The notes beneath the pieces were generated by a model, which saw only the letters and a program-made list of their open reading frames with translations, was not told where the DNA came from and ran no database searches. From Psoroptes ovis (Eukaryota > Arthropoda > Arachnida > Sarcoptiformes > Psoroptidae): 64,000 nt of DNA. This document shows, piece after piece, positions 13,141 to 26,100 of the stretch. The DNA is taken from the NCBI GenBank assembly GCA_002943765.1, contig PQWQ01000005.1, positions 3,721,001 to 3,785,000 of the forward strand, read 5' to 3'. Within the stretch, counting starts at the first letter, position 1. Each line of letters starts with the position of its first letter. The translations under genes were made by a program, and so were the position numbers.

Positions 13141-13683
13141 GGTCATTGTATCAAATGAATACCCATGTAATAAACCATGTATTAAACGATGTACGACGAA
13201 TATATAATAATGATACGATGAATTTATAAAAATACAAATAATAATAAAATGTGAAATGGCAGCAAAAAAAATAAAATAAAATAAAATTACACATTTGTTC
13301 CTTTTTGTTGGAAATTTGTTTATGCATGAATAAATTTTGTAAATGTTTTTTTTTTGTTTCGGGTTGTTTTGCTTTGCTTGTTGTTGTGTGTGAAAGGGCC
13401 ATATATCCCATAAATGAATGAATGAATGAGAGATAAACAAGCGAATAAGCCCTGAATTGTGCTTATTTTGTTTTATTCTAGCTTTTTTCCTTGAATTTCA
13501 TCTGAATTCTGATCTGAATTCATTTAAATTCTTGTAATTTCGCGCGATTTTGAACCAAAAAAATTTGAATTTTTCGAAAAATTTTCGAAAACAATATCGC
13601 CATCTATTGTTCAAGATTCGAATTAAAATTTGATGAATTTTTTTTTCTAAATTTTTCTTATTTCTTTTATTTCATTTACACAG

Positions 13684-13740
13684 GTATCAAACTAAAAACA
13701 GAAACAACAAACAATAATAATTTGTATCAAAGAAAAATCG
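13684..13740 (+). other. Candidate small exon (5' UTR or alternative) of 57 bp
   Basis: The segment is bounded by a textbook acceptor (TTTCATTTACACAG) and donor (TCG|GTGAGT). One frame is open across it in phase 1 to 1 (IKLKTETTNNNNLYQRKI). It lies 3.3 kb before the gene 1 signal-peptide exon, so it could be an upstream non-coding exon of gene 1. No partner exon is proven. Confidence 0.35.
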
Positions 13741-14325
13741 GTGAGTACTTCTTTCAATTTTGCTCATTACCATAATTAAAAGCAGAAAAAGTTAATCTTA
13801 ATTTTAGGAAAAAAATTTTTGAAATTTGAAAATTAGTCGCCATCTGGTGGCAGAGAATCGAAACAGTTTGAATTTTTTCAAATTTTGATTTTTCACACAT
13901 ATTTCTAATTAAATACATTTAATTAGAAATTGTAATTAGAAACACATTTTTGCATCGAATTGCAACAGATTTTGTCATCATGAGATACAACCAAACAGTA
14001 ATAACTATGTAGAAATTATTTGTTTAATTAACAAACATATGTGTGTGTGCAACGCTTTAGTGTGTGCTCTCGAACATCTCTTGATTCCATCCTTTTGATT
14101 CATATTTAAAAGGGTTCAACCCTTGAAACAGTAACAATTGCAATAGTAACAAATAAATAAATGCTAAAAAACATCTGTAAAGCACCGAGAAACAAAACAA
14201 CCAAAACATTTTATCTGGTGAATCCTTGATATCTTCCTATCTACATAGAAAACTATGATAAAAAATGACAATTTAATTATAGTCATTGAAAATATAAAAG
14301 TTGTTGTTATTATTATGATAATATT

Positions 14326-14402
14326 AGGTTGTCCGAAAAGTTCTTGCCGATTTCCTTAATGATTTTCTACGATATAACCGGTGAAAACTTTGTGGACAAC
14401 CT
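14326..14402 (+). mobile_element. Type B MITE
   Basis: Centre TTTCTACGATATAACCGG; right end TTGTGGACAACCT is diverged. Confidence 0.9.
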
Positions 14403-14582
14403 AAAATATTATTATTATTATTATTATTATTATCAAATTGTATTTTTGACTAAAATGCAAAATAATAATATTTATTTGTATATTTTACAAACAGGAAACA
14501 ATCGAATAGCAAAGATGTGAAAAACTGTAGCTTGAAAAACTTTTATTTATTTATTTGTTTTTTGTTTTTTTAGAGGATATAA

Positions 14583-14618
14583 GGGGTTCAAAAGGGTCTA
14601 AAAAGGGGCCCAAAGGGG
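14583..14618 (+). other. Putative G-quadruplex motif
   Basis: Four runs of G (4, 3, 4 and 4) separated by loops of 7, 8 and 6 bases, in an AT-rich intergenic stretch. Long loops make folding less certain. Confidence 0.35.
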
Positions 14619-15493
14619 TTTTTCTGGTATTTTACTGTACCCAATCTTTTACCCAAGTTTTTCCCCAGTTTTTTTTTTTTTTTTATTTTCACAAATGTAA
14701 ATAAAACATATGGTTTCAAAGGATAGTGTTTGAAGATAGTTTCAAATGTTTGTTTCAATGAAACTAAATAAATGAATGAATTAATGAATGAACGAGTGTT
14801 GAAGATGCATTCAAGGCTGTTTGTTCGTATTTTATTATTACAGAAAATATGATTAACCCTTTTTGAATAATTAATATTTTCGATTTTTGATAATAATTCA
14901 GGGTGTTTACCCTGTGAACTGCTGGAAATATGTGTCCTCAACTAGGAATTTCGATCAATTCATTTCTCCGTCAGTCATTGATCACATATGATGATCAATG
15001 ATATTCGGTGATATTCAATCTAAGAGTGTCATCATGTGACTATAATCTACGTTATCATGACTGTGTTGACCTTAAAAATGATAAATATCGTTTCATTGCA
15101 TTTCTTCGTAGAAACATATCCAAAAAATATGGACATATTTCATATTATTTTGAAAATGATTCAAAATAATTAACAACGATGATGATGATGAGGGTAATAA
15201 TCATCAATTAATTATAATGATTTCCATCATCATCATCATTTCATTTTTCCATCCAAATTTCCATTTGATGAACGACAGAATTTCTTCAGAAATTTCTTAA
15301 GAAATTTCTTTGAATTTCAAGAATAATTTCAATGAAAAATGAACATTTTTCATTTAAAGATTTTGATTATTTTGTAAAGATTCTGTTATATTTTGCCATC
15401 AAAAAATGAATTTTCATTTTTTCAAATTTTTCTCCGAACGATAATTCTACTTGACAGTAGTAGCCGCCATCGTTTTTCACGCTATATATTATT

Positions 15494-15575
15494 AGGTTGC
15501 TGTCCGAAAAGTTCATTCGGCTTAATCACAATAGAGTTGTTCAATGAAAATCGGTCAGAACTTTTCGGGCAACCT
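15494..15575 (-). mobile_element. Type A MITE
   Basis: Extra 3 bp at the left end as TGC (AGGTTGCTGTCC). Confidence 0.93.
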
Positions 15576-16619
15576 AATATTCGATATGTGTGCGCGTGAA
15601 TACATCTGAGCGAAATGCAATTCTTGGGCCTAAGAATTCAAGATTGAAGATATTGCGCATTTCGATCCCAGAAAATGTTTTCGAAAAAACATTCAAACGG
15701 CTGGAGAAGAAACAAAAATGTTTTGTTCGTTTGTTCGTTTTGTTTTGTTTATTTTGATGTTTAATTTGAAAATGAAAAGTTTCAAAATATAATTTTTGGC
15801 ATTATTTTCGGTTTTTTTCGTTGAAATTTCACTTTGAAGAAAAACGTGAATGTTTTTGGGGCCAATTCAATGTAATTTCATCAATTCAACGCCGATTCAA
15901 ACGTCAAACATCGACGTTGTGTACCCTCAATCGCATTGAATTCAATGAATTCTTTGAATTCATTGAATTTGTTCAGTGTTTTGCCACCGAGAGAATCATG
16001 TGTTTTCAATTGATTTCAATGATGATATCAACGAACCTTATTCCTAAGATTTTTATTTTTAATAATAATCAATAATTGAAATGTCTTGAAATATATGAAT
16101 TTACTTATAACCCTCTGTGTGTAATATCATTATGAGTTATATATTCAAAGACTATTAAATGCCGAATTATTATTATTATTGAAAATATGAAATTAATCAA
16201 AATTCATTTCACATCATCATTGAAGACTATAGTTTGAAATGAAAATTAAAATCAATTCATTCATTCATTTCATTCAAATATTTAGTCGTTTTCTTTCACC
16301 ATCATCATCTTTCAATTGTCAATGTTGATGATTGTCTTAATATTTTGAAAATAATCTTAATAATTGATCAAATTTCACTTTGATTATTGAAAATAATTCT
16401 AATAATACTAGTGATTTGAATCATTTCTTCGCTTTCCAACAACTTTTCAACATTAAGACTTGGCCATTTCACAGTCTATTGTTTTAATTCGTGATTTGTT
16501 TTGTTGAATTTCTTCATTTTTGATCATTGAAATTCCTCGTGTGTGCCCAAGAGCTTTCCATGAATTCATTGATCTAAATATATCCAAATATCGACGATCC
16601 AATCATCAATAACGACCGC

Positions 16620-16639
16620 TGGCCAGTGGCCAATGGCCA
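16620..16639. promoter_or_regulatory. Three TGGCCA motifs at 7-bp spacing
   Basis: TGGCCA occurs three times with 7-bp period in an otherwise AT-rich stretch, about 450 bp before the predicted gene 1 start. TGGCCA is palindromic and could be a transcription-factor site cluster; the assignment is a guess. Confidence 0.3.
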
Positions 16640-16718
16640 GAATTATCAAAATTCAAATCTTTGAATCAATTTTTTTTGTGAATTCTTCGATTCTCATCAA
16701 TCAAATCAAATGCTCTAA

Positions 16719-16727
16719 ATATATATA
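16719..16727 (+). promoter_or_regulatory. Possible TATA box of gene 1
   Basis: ATATATATA lies about 360 bp upstream of the ATG at 17084 and 100 bp downstream of the TGGCCA cluster. Position fits a core promoter with a long 5' UTR, but AT-rich DNA makes such motifs common. Confidence 0.25.
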
Positions 16728-17083
16728 ACGAAATGATTCAATGATTCAATGAATTCTTCGGGAATTTATTTCATTCATACAAAAATAAAGACCAAATAAT
16801 GAATTCAATAGTCTTCAATAAATTCCAATTGATCATTGTGAAAATATTGTCGCTCAGAATGTTCGGAAATTTTTGTATTTTAAATTTCGAAACCATTTAC
16901 AATCATTTCGTAGATGATTTTGTTGAATTTTCACGACATATTTCATTCAACAGCACTATAAATCATCAGTGTTTATCAATAGCCTTAAGCCAATTCAAGC
17001 CAGATCATCATCGTGATCATCATCATCAAAGAAATGAACATCAATACGACAATAAATTAATCAATTATCAAATTAAATCAAAA

Positions 17084-17192
17084 ATGATACTGAATATAAT
17101 TCATAATCAATTATTATTATCGATAATCATATCGATATTGTTGATGATATTGATCAATTTACCACCAATCATTGATGCTATGTGGATCATTG
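17084..17192 (+). CDS. side-like: Gene 1 exon 1: signal peptide
   Basis: The ATG at 17084 (context CAAAAATG) opens a 36-residue peptide with a long hydrophobic core rich in Leu and Ile and a likely cleavage site after PPIIDA. It ends at the donor ATTG|GTAAAT in phase 1, which matches exon 2: the last G plus AC makes Asp. The frame is open upstream to another ATG at 16799, but that start would bury the signal peptide, so 17084 is preferred. Linking it to gene 1 rests on phase, strand and the need for a signal peptide, not on a visible transcript. Confidence 0.6.
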
Positions 17193-20100
17193 GTAAATGA
17201 TTTTGATTCTGTGATGTTTTCTTGTTATTTTAGTCTCACATTTTACCCGGTACCAGTGTTGATTATTGAGTGTAAATAGACCCGGGGAACAAAATTTCCC
17301 TGAATAATTTCCATTTTCTCTCAAATACATTTGGGTGCAATATTTACATAAAATTTTTCCCGCTCATCACAATTTCACAAATTATTTGAATTATTTTCCA
17401 TAATTAGAAATTCTCTGTTTGAAATATATATTCTTTGAAATATTTTGGTTGCCCGGAAAGTTTTGGCCGATTTTTATGTACAACTCTATCGATGATTAAG
17501 CGTAATGAACTTTTCGGACAACCTAATATTTTTTGTATGCGATTCATTTTCATTTTAGAAATCAAAACAATAGAATCAAACAGGATGTTTTTCTTTAGTA
17601 TTGATTTTGATTGTTTGCCTAAAGTGGTAACAAAAATATTTGAAAATGAAATATTTTTTTTGAGGAAATGAAAATTTCATTGTGTTATGTAGCATCTTAT
17701 GTAAATAGCTTAGAATAAATAGAAAATTGAAATTGTCAAATATATTAGGTTGTCCGAAAAGTTCATTCGGCTTGATCAATAGAGTTGCCGCATGAAAATC
17801 AGCCAAAACTTTTCGGACAACCTAAAATATATGTTTCAAAAATTCAATTACAAAAACATTAATTTTCCAATAATAATAATAATAATATTTGATATGTCGT
17901 TGTTATTTTCATTTGTAAATTTAGATGTTTGAATTCAATTTATTCACAATTTTTCGCAAATGTGTTATACCTTTGACTTTTACAAATTAAAAATTGAAAG
18001 ACTATCATTGGTTTATGATAATTGAAAATTTTTTCGAAAAATTTCAATTTAAAATTTGGAAAAATTGAAATGTCAATCGCGAATCCAAATTAATTGGATT
18101 TTTCATGGAAAAATGAAATTCAAAACATGACAAACCGCAAAATATCCTTTGGAATGGTGAAAATCTCTGATTAAATCCGATTCACCATGAATCAAATATT
18201 AATAATTTGAAATTTACCACGAAATAATAACTTGAATAATCTAAGAAATTGATCAAAGAAAAAAAACTCATTTAACCCTTTCATTTTGTTTGAAATTTTA
18301 TCATTGATTTTTCTTGAAATTTCAGACTGAATTCTGATTCACCGAAAAAAAAGAAGCACCAAATGTGGCCCCAGAAATTTCGTAGACATTTTAATGCGAT
18401 TTTCCATGGAGCCATTGTCTTTGATTCTGACATTTTTTTGGGCTCAAATTTTCTGAAATTTTCTCATGAATTTGAAATTTAGTGAGGTCTTGGACTTCCA
18501 ATGAATAATCATTATCATTGAGGATCATTGAGATGATAACAAATCATTTATCTCATCGTTCAGTGGTACCGTAGAATCACATATTTATGCCATGGTTCTG
18601 CACCTTCGTCGTACACCCACACGATTCACCTGCCAGATCGTGGAGTTGAATGTGATAAAATTAAATTTTCAAAAATGATTTTCACTTTGAAAAATTAACC
18701 CCTTTTATTTTCTCGTATAATTTCGATTCAATTTGGTCCAATTCGGTCCAAATTTTTTCCAGTTTTTTTCGCCAAGAAGAAATTTTGTTGCATTTGCTTT
18801 GGGTCCTCCAAATAAAAAATGTTGTTTCACAAATTCAATTCTCTTCATTCCGCTTTAAATTAGCCATGAAAAAATAAATAAAATAAGCAAATAAACGATT
18901 TGCGAACAAAACAAACCCAAAATCGAATAAACAGGCTTCAAAAAAAAGTTTTATTTCAATTCGTAAACATCAAGAATTCAAATGCTGCGAATCTACACAA
19001 ATATAAATTGTTTCATTTTTCTTGAAACTTTTATTTTCTGTGGAAAAAATGAAATTTCAATTCAAATTTTTATAAATTTCATTTTCTTTTCTTTGAAATT
19101 TTTCAGAAAAAATGTTCATTTCACTTTTTACATTCATATATTAGATTGTCCGAAAAGTTCATTCGGCTTAATCACAATAGAGTTGCTTGATGAAAATTGG
19201 CCAAAACTTTTCGGACAATCTTAATACATTAACCAAACATACCAAAGCAAAAAATGTTTTGGTTAAAATTATATGTGTTCATATTCGTTGTTGTTTGTTC
19301 ATGTTATAAAATCACAAAAACATGCATTTTTTCTCGGGTCCTTGCTTTCGATAAAAAAAAATGCCCATGAATTTCTTCTTAATTCTCAAATAAGAAGCAG
19401 AAAAACTTAATTTTACTCAGGTTTCCAATGGTGGGTAGAAAAAAAATGCGATTACAATTTTGAAAATATTTAGGCTGTCCGAAAAGTTCATTCGGGCATA
19501 ATCCGATAGGATTGTTCATAAAAATCGGACAAAACTTTTCGGACAACCTAAAATGTAATAAAAAATAAATAAATTTTTTTTATTTATTTCGTTTGTTTAG
19601 TAAGAAATATTCAAAGAAATATACATCATTAATTATATGCATGTATGCATTTGTATGATTTCAATGCTATGCAATCCCAAGAAATACATTGAAATACATT
19701 GAAAATGACATGTGTACTTTTGTGTATTCGTATTCATTTGAATTAAACATTTGCTTTTTGTTGTGGTGGTGAAAACCTTGGAAATTCCTAATCGTTTCAC
19801 CGATTTCTGCCGTTTTTCGGTGAAAAAATTCAAATTTGAATTGAATTTCATTGAATTAATCTGGGTTTTCGGGTGAAATTCGAGATTTTCAAAGATTGAA
19901 CCAGGAATTTTGGCCCGATTCTTGGTATTGAATCGACATTGAATTCTTATGTTCGAATTCAATTGAATTCTTATGATCATAGAAATAATCAATCAAAATT
20001 CTTTGGCAAATTTTCCATTTTCATTTTTTTGAAAAAAAAATTATCAATTTCAATCATCGATCAATCGGTGTTTGACCATTCGTATTCATTCATTCATTCA

Positions 20101-23100
20101 TTCATTGCTTTAGTTGATCTCAAATCCTCCTACCAAACAAGTCTATAGATATTGATAATAACGAAATTTGTTCAAATTCAAATGGAAAATCGTTCAATCA
20201 TTCATCTATTTCGTGCATCTAGTCATGAATTCTTATGTTGTTGATTTAATGCATAGCTCATGGATATTTTTTATCGAATTTTTTCCGGGACCCACGAAAT
20301 CATTCAAATTTTTAAGGATTTTCAAATTTTGATATGTTAGGTTATCCGAAAAGTTTTGGCCAATTTTCATCAACAACTCTATTCGATTAAGCGCGATGAA
20401 CTTTTCGGACAACCTAAATAAATGCCTGGCAGTGAAGAAAACATTTTGATCATGTTTTTTTTATCAACGAGTATTTCATTTATTTCATTTATTGATTCGA
20501 TATATTTATTAATCAGATTTAAAACATCCTCATCATCCGTCATCCAACAACATCTAATATTCATTCATATTACATGATATTTCTACTTAAAATTTTTTGG
20601 TTTCCTTGGATTCTGAAAAGGATGCTTGGATCCTTGTAAGCAACCCTAGAAGCAGATAAACAAATAAATAAATCTGAATAGATCAGTGATGATGAATCAA
20701 ATCAAAATTTATTTAAATCAATGTTTCTCTGAGTGTTTCTATGGAATTTTCAAGGAAAATTTCTTATTGATTTTTATGTTTTTTCTTTTTGAGAAAATTT
20801 GAAAATTTGATTCTTGAATCTTTTTGAATCTTTGTAAATTTTGAAAATTCTTAATTCATGTCTTTCATTTTTACTCTGAAATCCTTTGAATTTCCTCTAA
20901 TTTTTAGATTCGAAACTGTTATCTTACCTATGAATTGAAATTTGATCTAAATTCAAGCATTTTGTTGTAAATCTATGAATAGGAGTTCTGTAAGGTAATT
21001 TCCTACTTAACGAAATTTTCAAAAATGTTTCAAAGCATTTATGTGTTCAAACACCCTTATACTCGTTCAGTTTTCGGGGCCCAGAATTTTCGGGTCCCCA
21101 GAATTTTTGGGCCTCCAGAATATGGTCTTATCCGACATATATTTGAGCTAAAACCATGTTTTCTTTGTGCACCAAGTCAGAAAGTACGAATTTCTCTTAG
21201 AGAAATTCGGATGGTTTCGATTAGCCAAAAATCAATTTAAACCTTTGAATCAAATCGAATGAAAAAGTGAAAAACGAATCATTTTTCAGCCTCAAAACAC
21301 ACATTTTGCCAGATGGGGCTTTCAAATATTGAACAATTGAAATTCATTGAGATATTCAAGAGAATCTTCTTGCCAGTAGCAGCTGATAATCATCATCATT
21401 TTTCAATCCAAAATATTCCAAAGCAACAATCAAAGAGTTTAAATCGAAAATCTTGTTTTCTCGTTGCGAAACTCATTGGAAGCTCATGTTCAAAGACCCA
21501 ATGGAAGCCAAAGTATTAGGTTGTTGTCCAAAAAGTTCATCGGGCTTAATCAGATGGAATCTTTTATGAAAATCGGCCAAAACTTTTCGGACAACCTAAT
21601 ATTTTGATAGAAAGAGTTGATTTGGACCGAATTGAAATTTGATTTCATTATTATTATCTTGTAAATTAATTTTTTTTCTTTGTGAAATAATCGATTTCAA
21701 TTTACAAAAATTTTAAATTGGAAAATTTCAAATCAAATTATCATAGGCGATTTTGGTTCTGATGAATAGATATTGGTCCCCGGTTGAATTTGTTCATTGA
21801 ATTTAGATTTGTGTGACATCGATGCATTTACGGGTAAAAATAATTGATTATCATTATTTTTTCAGAATCAAATTTTAATTCAAAAACAAATTGATTTTAA
21901 TTTTGAATTTGAATTGAATTTTTATTTTCACATTCAAAAATGATTACTGTCATTGCACGTATTATTTGTGCCGAAAATTTGTTTTTTTTATGAATTTTCA
22001 ATTTGCCATCCAAGTAGTCATAGTGTGTTGTTTAATATTTTCAATTTCACACATAAATAAGCATCTTATTATTTAAGAAAATATAAATAGTGAATTATAA
22101 TAAACATCTTATCATTAGTACAATTCATAATCTGTTGTTGTTACTGGTGAAGTGAAAAAATGAAGAAAAATAATTTTCACTGAGAGAAAATTTAATAATT
22201 TTCATTTTTTTTCCTGTAATATTTTACCATAACAAATATGTATTTTTCCATTCATCATTTGAGTAAATATTAAGCTGTCCGTAAAGTTTTGGCCGCTTTT
22301 CATGAATAACTCTATTCATCGAATATAAATGAACTTTTCGGACAACCTAATATTCTTATATTACATTCAGTTATTTATTTATTTATTTATTTTTAGACGT
22401 GTCGAAATATAATTATTCTTACATTTTCCTTGATAATAATAATATTTGCATCCAAATCCATATACTTGAAAATTAAATTACGAAATAAGAAATAAGAAGA
22501 AGAAGCAGAACCTGAATTCTTACTTAAGATGAATTTACGTGTTTTTATTCCACCAGTGTTCTCTGGTTCGGTTGTTTGTTGGTTGTTTGGTTTGTTTGTG
22601 TGCAGGTAAATGCCGAAATTCAATGGCTCATTTAGTCTTAATTTAAATTATTATTTCATACACACCTTGATATAATATTACCTGTGCCTTCTTTGGTACC
22701 TGATGTTGCATTGAAATATGATTTTTTCAATTCATTCATTCATAATCATCAGTGAATGTAAATTCAATTCTCTTTTGTGGCATTCAAATTCATTCATTCA
22801 TTGTGAATGAATGAATTTCTTTGTGATTTTCGTAATTAATTTTTCTGTCGTTGTGACAATCAACGATTCTCAGGTGAAATATGGGAATATTTTGTTTGGG
22901 ACTGCAATGAAAGTTCTGTGAACAGGAAACATCGTAGCATCAAATAGAGACAGTGTGACATCCGTAAAATACACAAATACAAATCATAAAACTCATATGA
23001 TTTACTCGGCTATTATGTCAAACAAATGAATGCAATGAAATTTCGTTGCACAAATTATGAGTATTTCAAATCAAATAGTACTTATGATTTATATATTAGG

Positions 23101-26100
23101 TTGTTGTCCGAAAAGTTCATTCGGCTTAATCAATAGCTGTTGCTCATGAAAATCGGCTAGAACTTTTCGGACAACCTAATTTATTTGAATGCACAAATAC
23201 ATTCAAATAAACATGGTAAAAAATAAATGAATTTCAGTTGTTGTTGTTTTTTTTTACAATTCATTTACGATAAAGTACATACATAATACTTTTTATGCAT
23301 AAATCCATTCATTTATTCATGATTTACAATGCATAAATAAATGTTTACAAATAAATGGTGAAAAAACCATTGTATTTTAATGCTGCTTTTCGGTTAACCA
23401 TTGTTTCGATTGATTAACACCATTATTGTCCATTGTGTTATAATCATTTGTACATTTATTTGTACATTTAGCTCAAAACTCAGACTTTTCAAAATTCAAA
23501 CATTTAAAAATTCATCATTTCTATTGGTCAAAGACCAGAAATATATGTGCAGGGGAAATGTATCATAAAATACATGAATAAATGAATGAAATGAATAATG
23601 TGAAATGATACGAGTAAATAATGCTAAAACTCAGAGAAAAAAAAATCAAAATAACTTTATTGATGCAAATGAAGGGACTATGGTAATGGGACCAAACAAA
23701 CAAAAAATGAATGAATTCCCATATGTTTTACACTGTTTCCATTATGGATTCTTATGCAAAATTTTAATGCAGCAATTGATTCGTTGTTATTCAAAAATTA
23801 TTCAAAGCAGAGGAAAATATTAGATTGTCCGAAAAGTTTTGGCCAATTTTCATGAACAACTCTATCGAATGAGCGGAATGAACTTTTCGGACAACCTAAT
23901 AATTTATTCATATTTTTGAATATTGTGGCAAAAATCGAGGAGGAATATTTCTACTTTGAATTTGAAATTTTTTTTTCAAAATTTGTGAATATAAAAACAT
24001 TATTTTCAAAAATAAAAATAAAATATTATTATTTTTTGATGATGAAATATTTATTTATTCATTTCATTTTTATATTTATTTTGTGTGAAGAAAAAATATT
24101 CAAAAAAAAATATTTTAAAATTTTAAACAAAATAAATAAATGCTAATAATAGTATTTCATATTTTTCAAAATTTTAAATAAAGTTTTCAAAGTGTGAAAT
24201 AATATGAATGATTTTTCGCTGATTATTTCTGTATTTGAAAATAATTTATAATAATTTTGTCACTGTTTTTATATTCGAAATAATGATGCAGCTAATAATT
24301 AAAATTGAATCAATTTTTGAAAATAAAAATTGTATCAATTTTCATATTATTCAAATTTTGATTCCAGTAATTATTTTGAAGGATTATTATACCTTATAAT
24401 TATAAACTTGTGAAGGTGATTGCTAAAAGGTTTTTTTTTCAAAAGAATTTGACAGTGAAAATTGCCTAAATTTTTTCAGATTTTCAAAATTTGCAAGAAT
24501 ATCAATTGAAATCCATAAATTATTTATTTGAAATTCTGTAAAAAAAATTACATGAAAATTAATTGAATCAAATAAATTATAATAATCGTCGACAACAGCA
24601 GACATGATAAACATGACAGCATCAAATGCTTGTGATTTTTTTTAGTTTTTTCATTGAATAGATAGGGTTAAAATTCACTTAGCTAATTCACTTAATTTTG
24701 TGCACTTGAATCAAAACCAAGAACATTGTATTTGTGTGTTTAACTGTTTGAATACTACTTTTTATTATTGAAAATAGCAGGATGTCCGAAAAATTCTGGC
24801 CGATTTTCATGAGCAACTCTATTGATTAAGCCGAATGAACTTTTTGGACAATCTAATACTTTCTATCACAAATTTAATTTCTAATTTTGTCAAGAAAATA
24901 CGACGACGAAGATCAGAATATTTCGATCAGAATATTCTTCAGGGAATTCTCCACTCTTTCTTCTAATGAATTTCATTATTTCGCGATTCTCTGGAAGTGC
25001 TTTTGCTTTTTGCCTTTAATTTTATTTAATTTCTCTTTTTATTTTCATTCATTTATTTTCATTGTTTTATTGTGTTGTCCGTAATGTTAATTTGGCTTAA
25101 TCAATAGAGTTGTTCATGAAAATCGGCTATGACTTTTTGGACAACCAAAATATTTCGCCATTTCTATCAACATATTTTGTGTGTGTGTGTGCATGCTGTT
25201 GTGTTGTATGTGTGGTCGTGTAAAACAATCGAAAAAACAAACGAAATATCATCAGATACACAAACAAAAAACAGATTAGACATTACTTAGCTTACTCAGA
25301 AGAATCAAGTAATAATGATAATGACAGCCAAATGAATGAATGTGAATGAATGACCACTATGATTATCATTTTGATCAAGATGTAATAAAATTTTCATTCA
25401 TTCGTTTATTCGTTTCATCCATTCAAATAAAATAAATCGACAAACATGATATCATTATACTTGAAAAGTACTACGTCCAGAGTATTTCTCAAAGATTCTA
25501 TTAGATTGTTGTCCGAAAAGTTCTGGCCGGTTTTCATGTGCAACTTCGATTGATTAAGCGGAATGAACTTTTCGGACAATCTAATATTTAATTTTCGAAT
25601 CACATGTCTTCTCTACCCATTTGAATTATTGCTGCTGCTGCTGCTGTGTTCGTAGAAGTCTTGTTTCATTTCACTTCTTCAGTAGTCCACATATATCTTC
25701 GACTATCAACAATCACACGATAATAACATCAAGTAAAAAAAAAACCAGAAACCCAAGCAAATATCAAGAGTTCATAAGAGCTTGATTCACATTGAAATAT
25801 TCATTTTTTTTCTCTGTTTGAAATGTTCCAGTTGTAATTGCTGTGTGTATTAATAGATGCTTTTCTATACGATTAAATTAACTTTGAAAAAAAAATAGTA
25901 TTAGTCTGTCCGAAAAGTTCATTCGGCTCAATCAATAGAATTGTGATATGAAAATGGGCCCAAAACTTTTCGGACAAGCTAATAGTAAATAGTTATTTCT
26001 CAATTCTTTTCAAGTATAAAACCATAATCTTCTATCGTCTATAATATATCGTGTTCATGTTTAGTTCAATGGGTGATTGGCTCTAGTTTTTGGTCGGTGA

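Larger units (their letters stand above)
1..13596. other. Intergenic region with MITEs, no gene recognised
   Basis: Both strands were read for domains, splice-bounded open frames and RNA genes; none was convincing. The stretch holds 20 MITEs and simple repeats. A GC-richer patch at about 10660-10800 is open on the - strand but resembles nothing known to me. Confidence 0.6.
13741..16600. other. Intergenic or 5' region upstream of gene 1
   Basis: Contains two MITEs, the G-rich motif and a TCGCCATCTGGTGGCAG site at 13837-13853. No coding region recognised. Confidence 0.55.

Noticed and set aside
16799..17083. Upstream in-frame ATG extending gene 1 by 95 residues
   Set aside because: It would place the signal peptide internally; the extension is His/Asn-rich and looks like 5' UTR.
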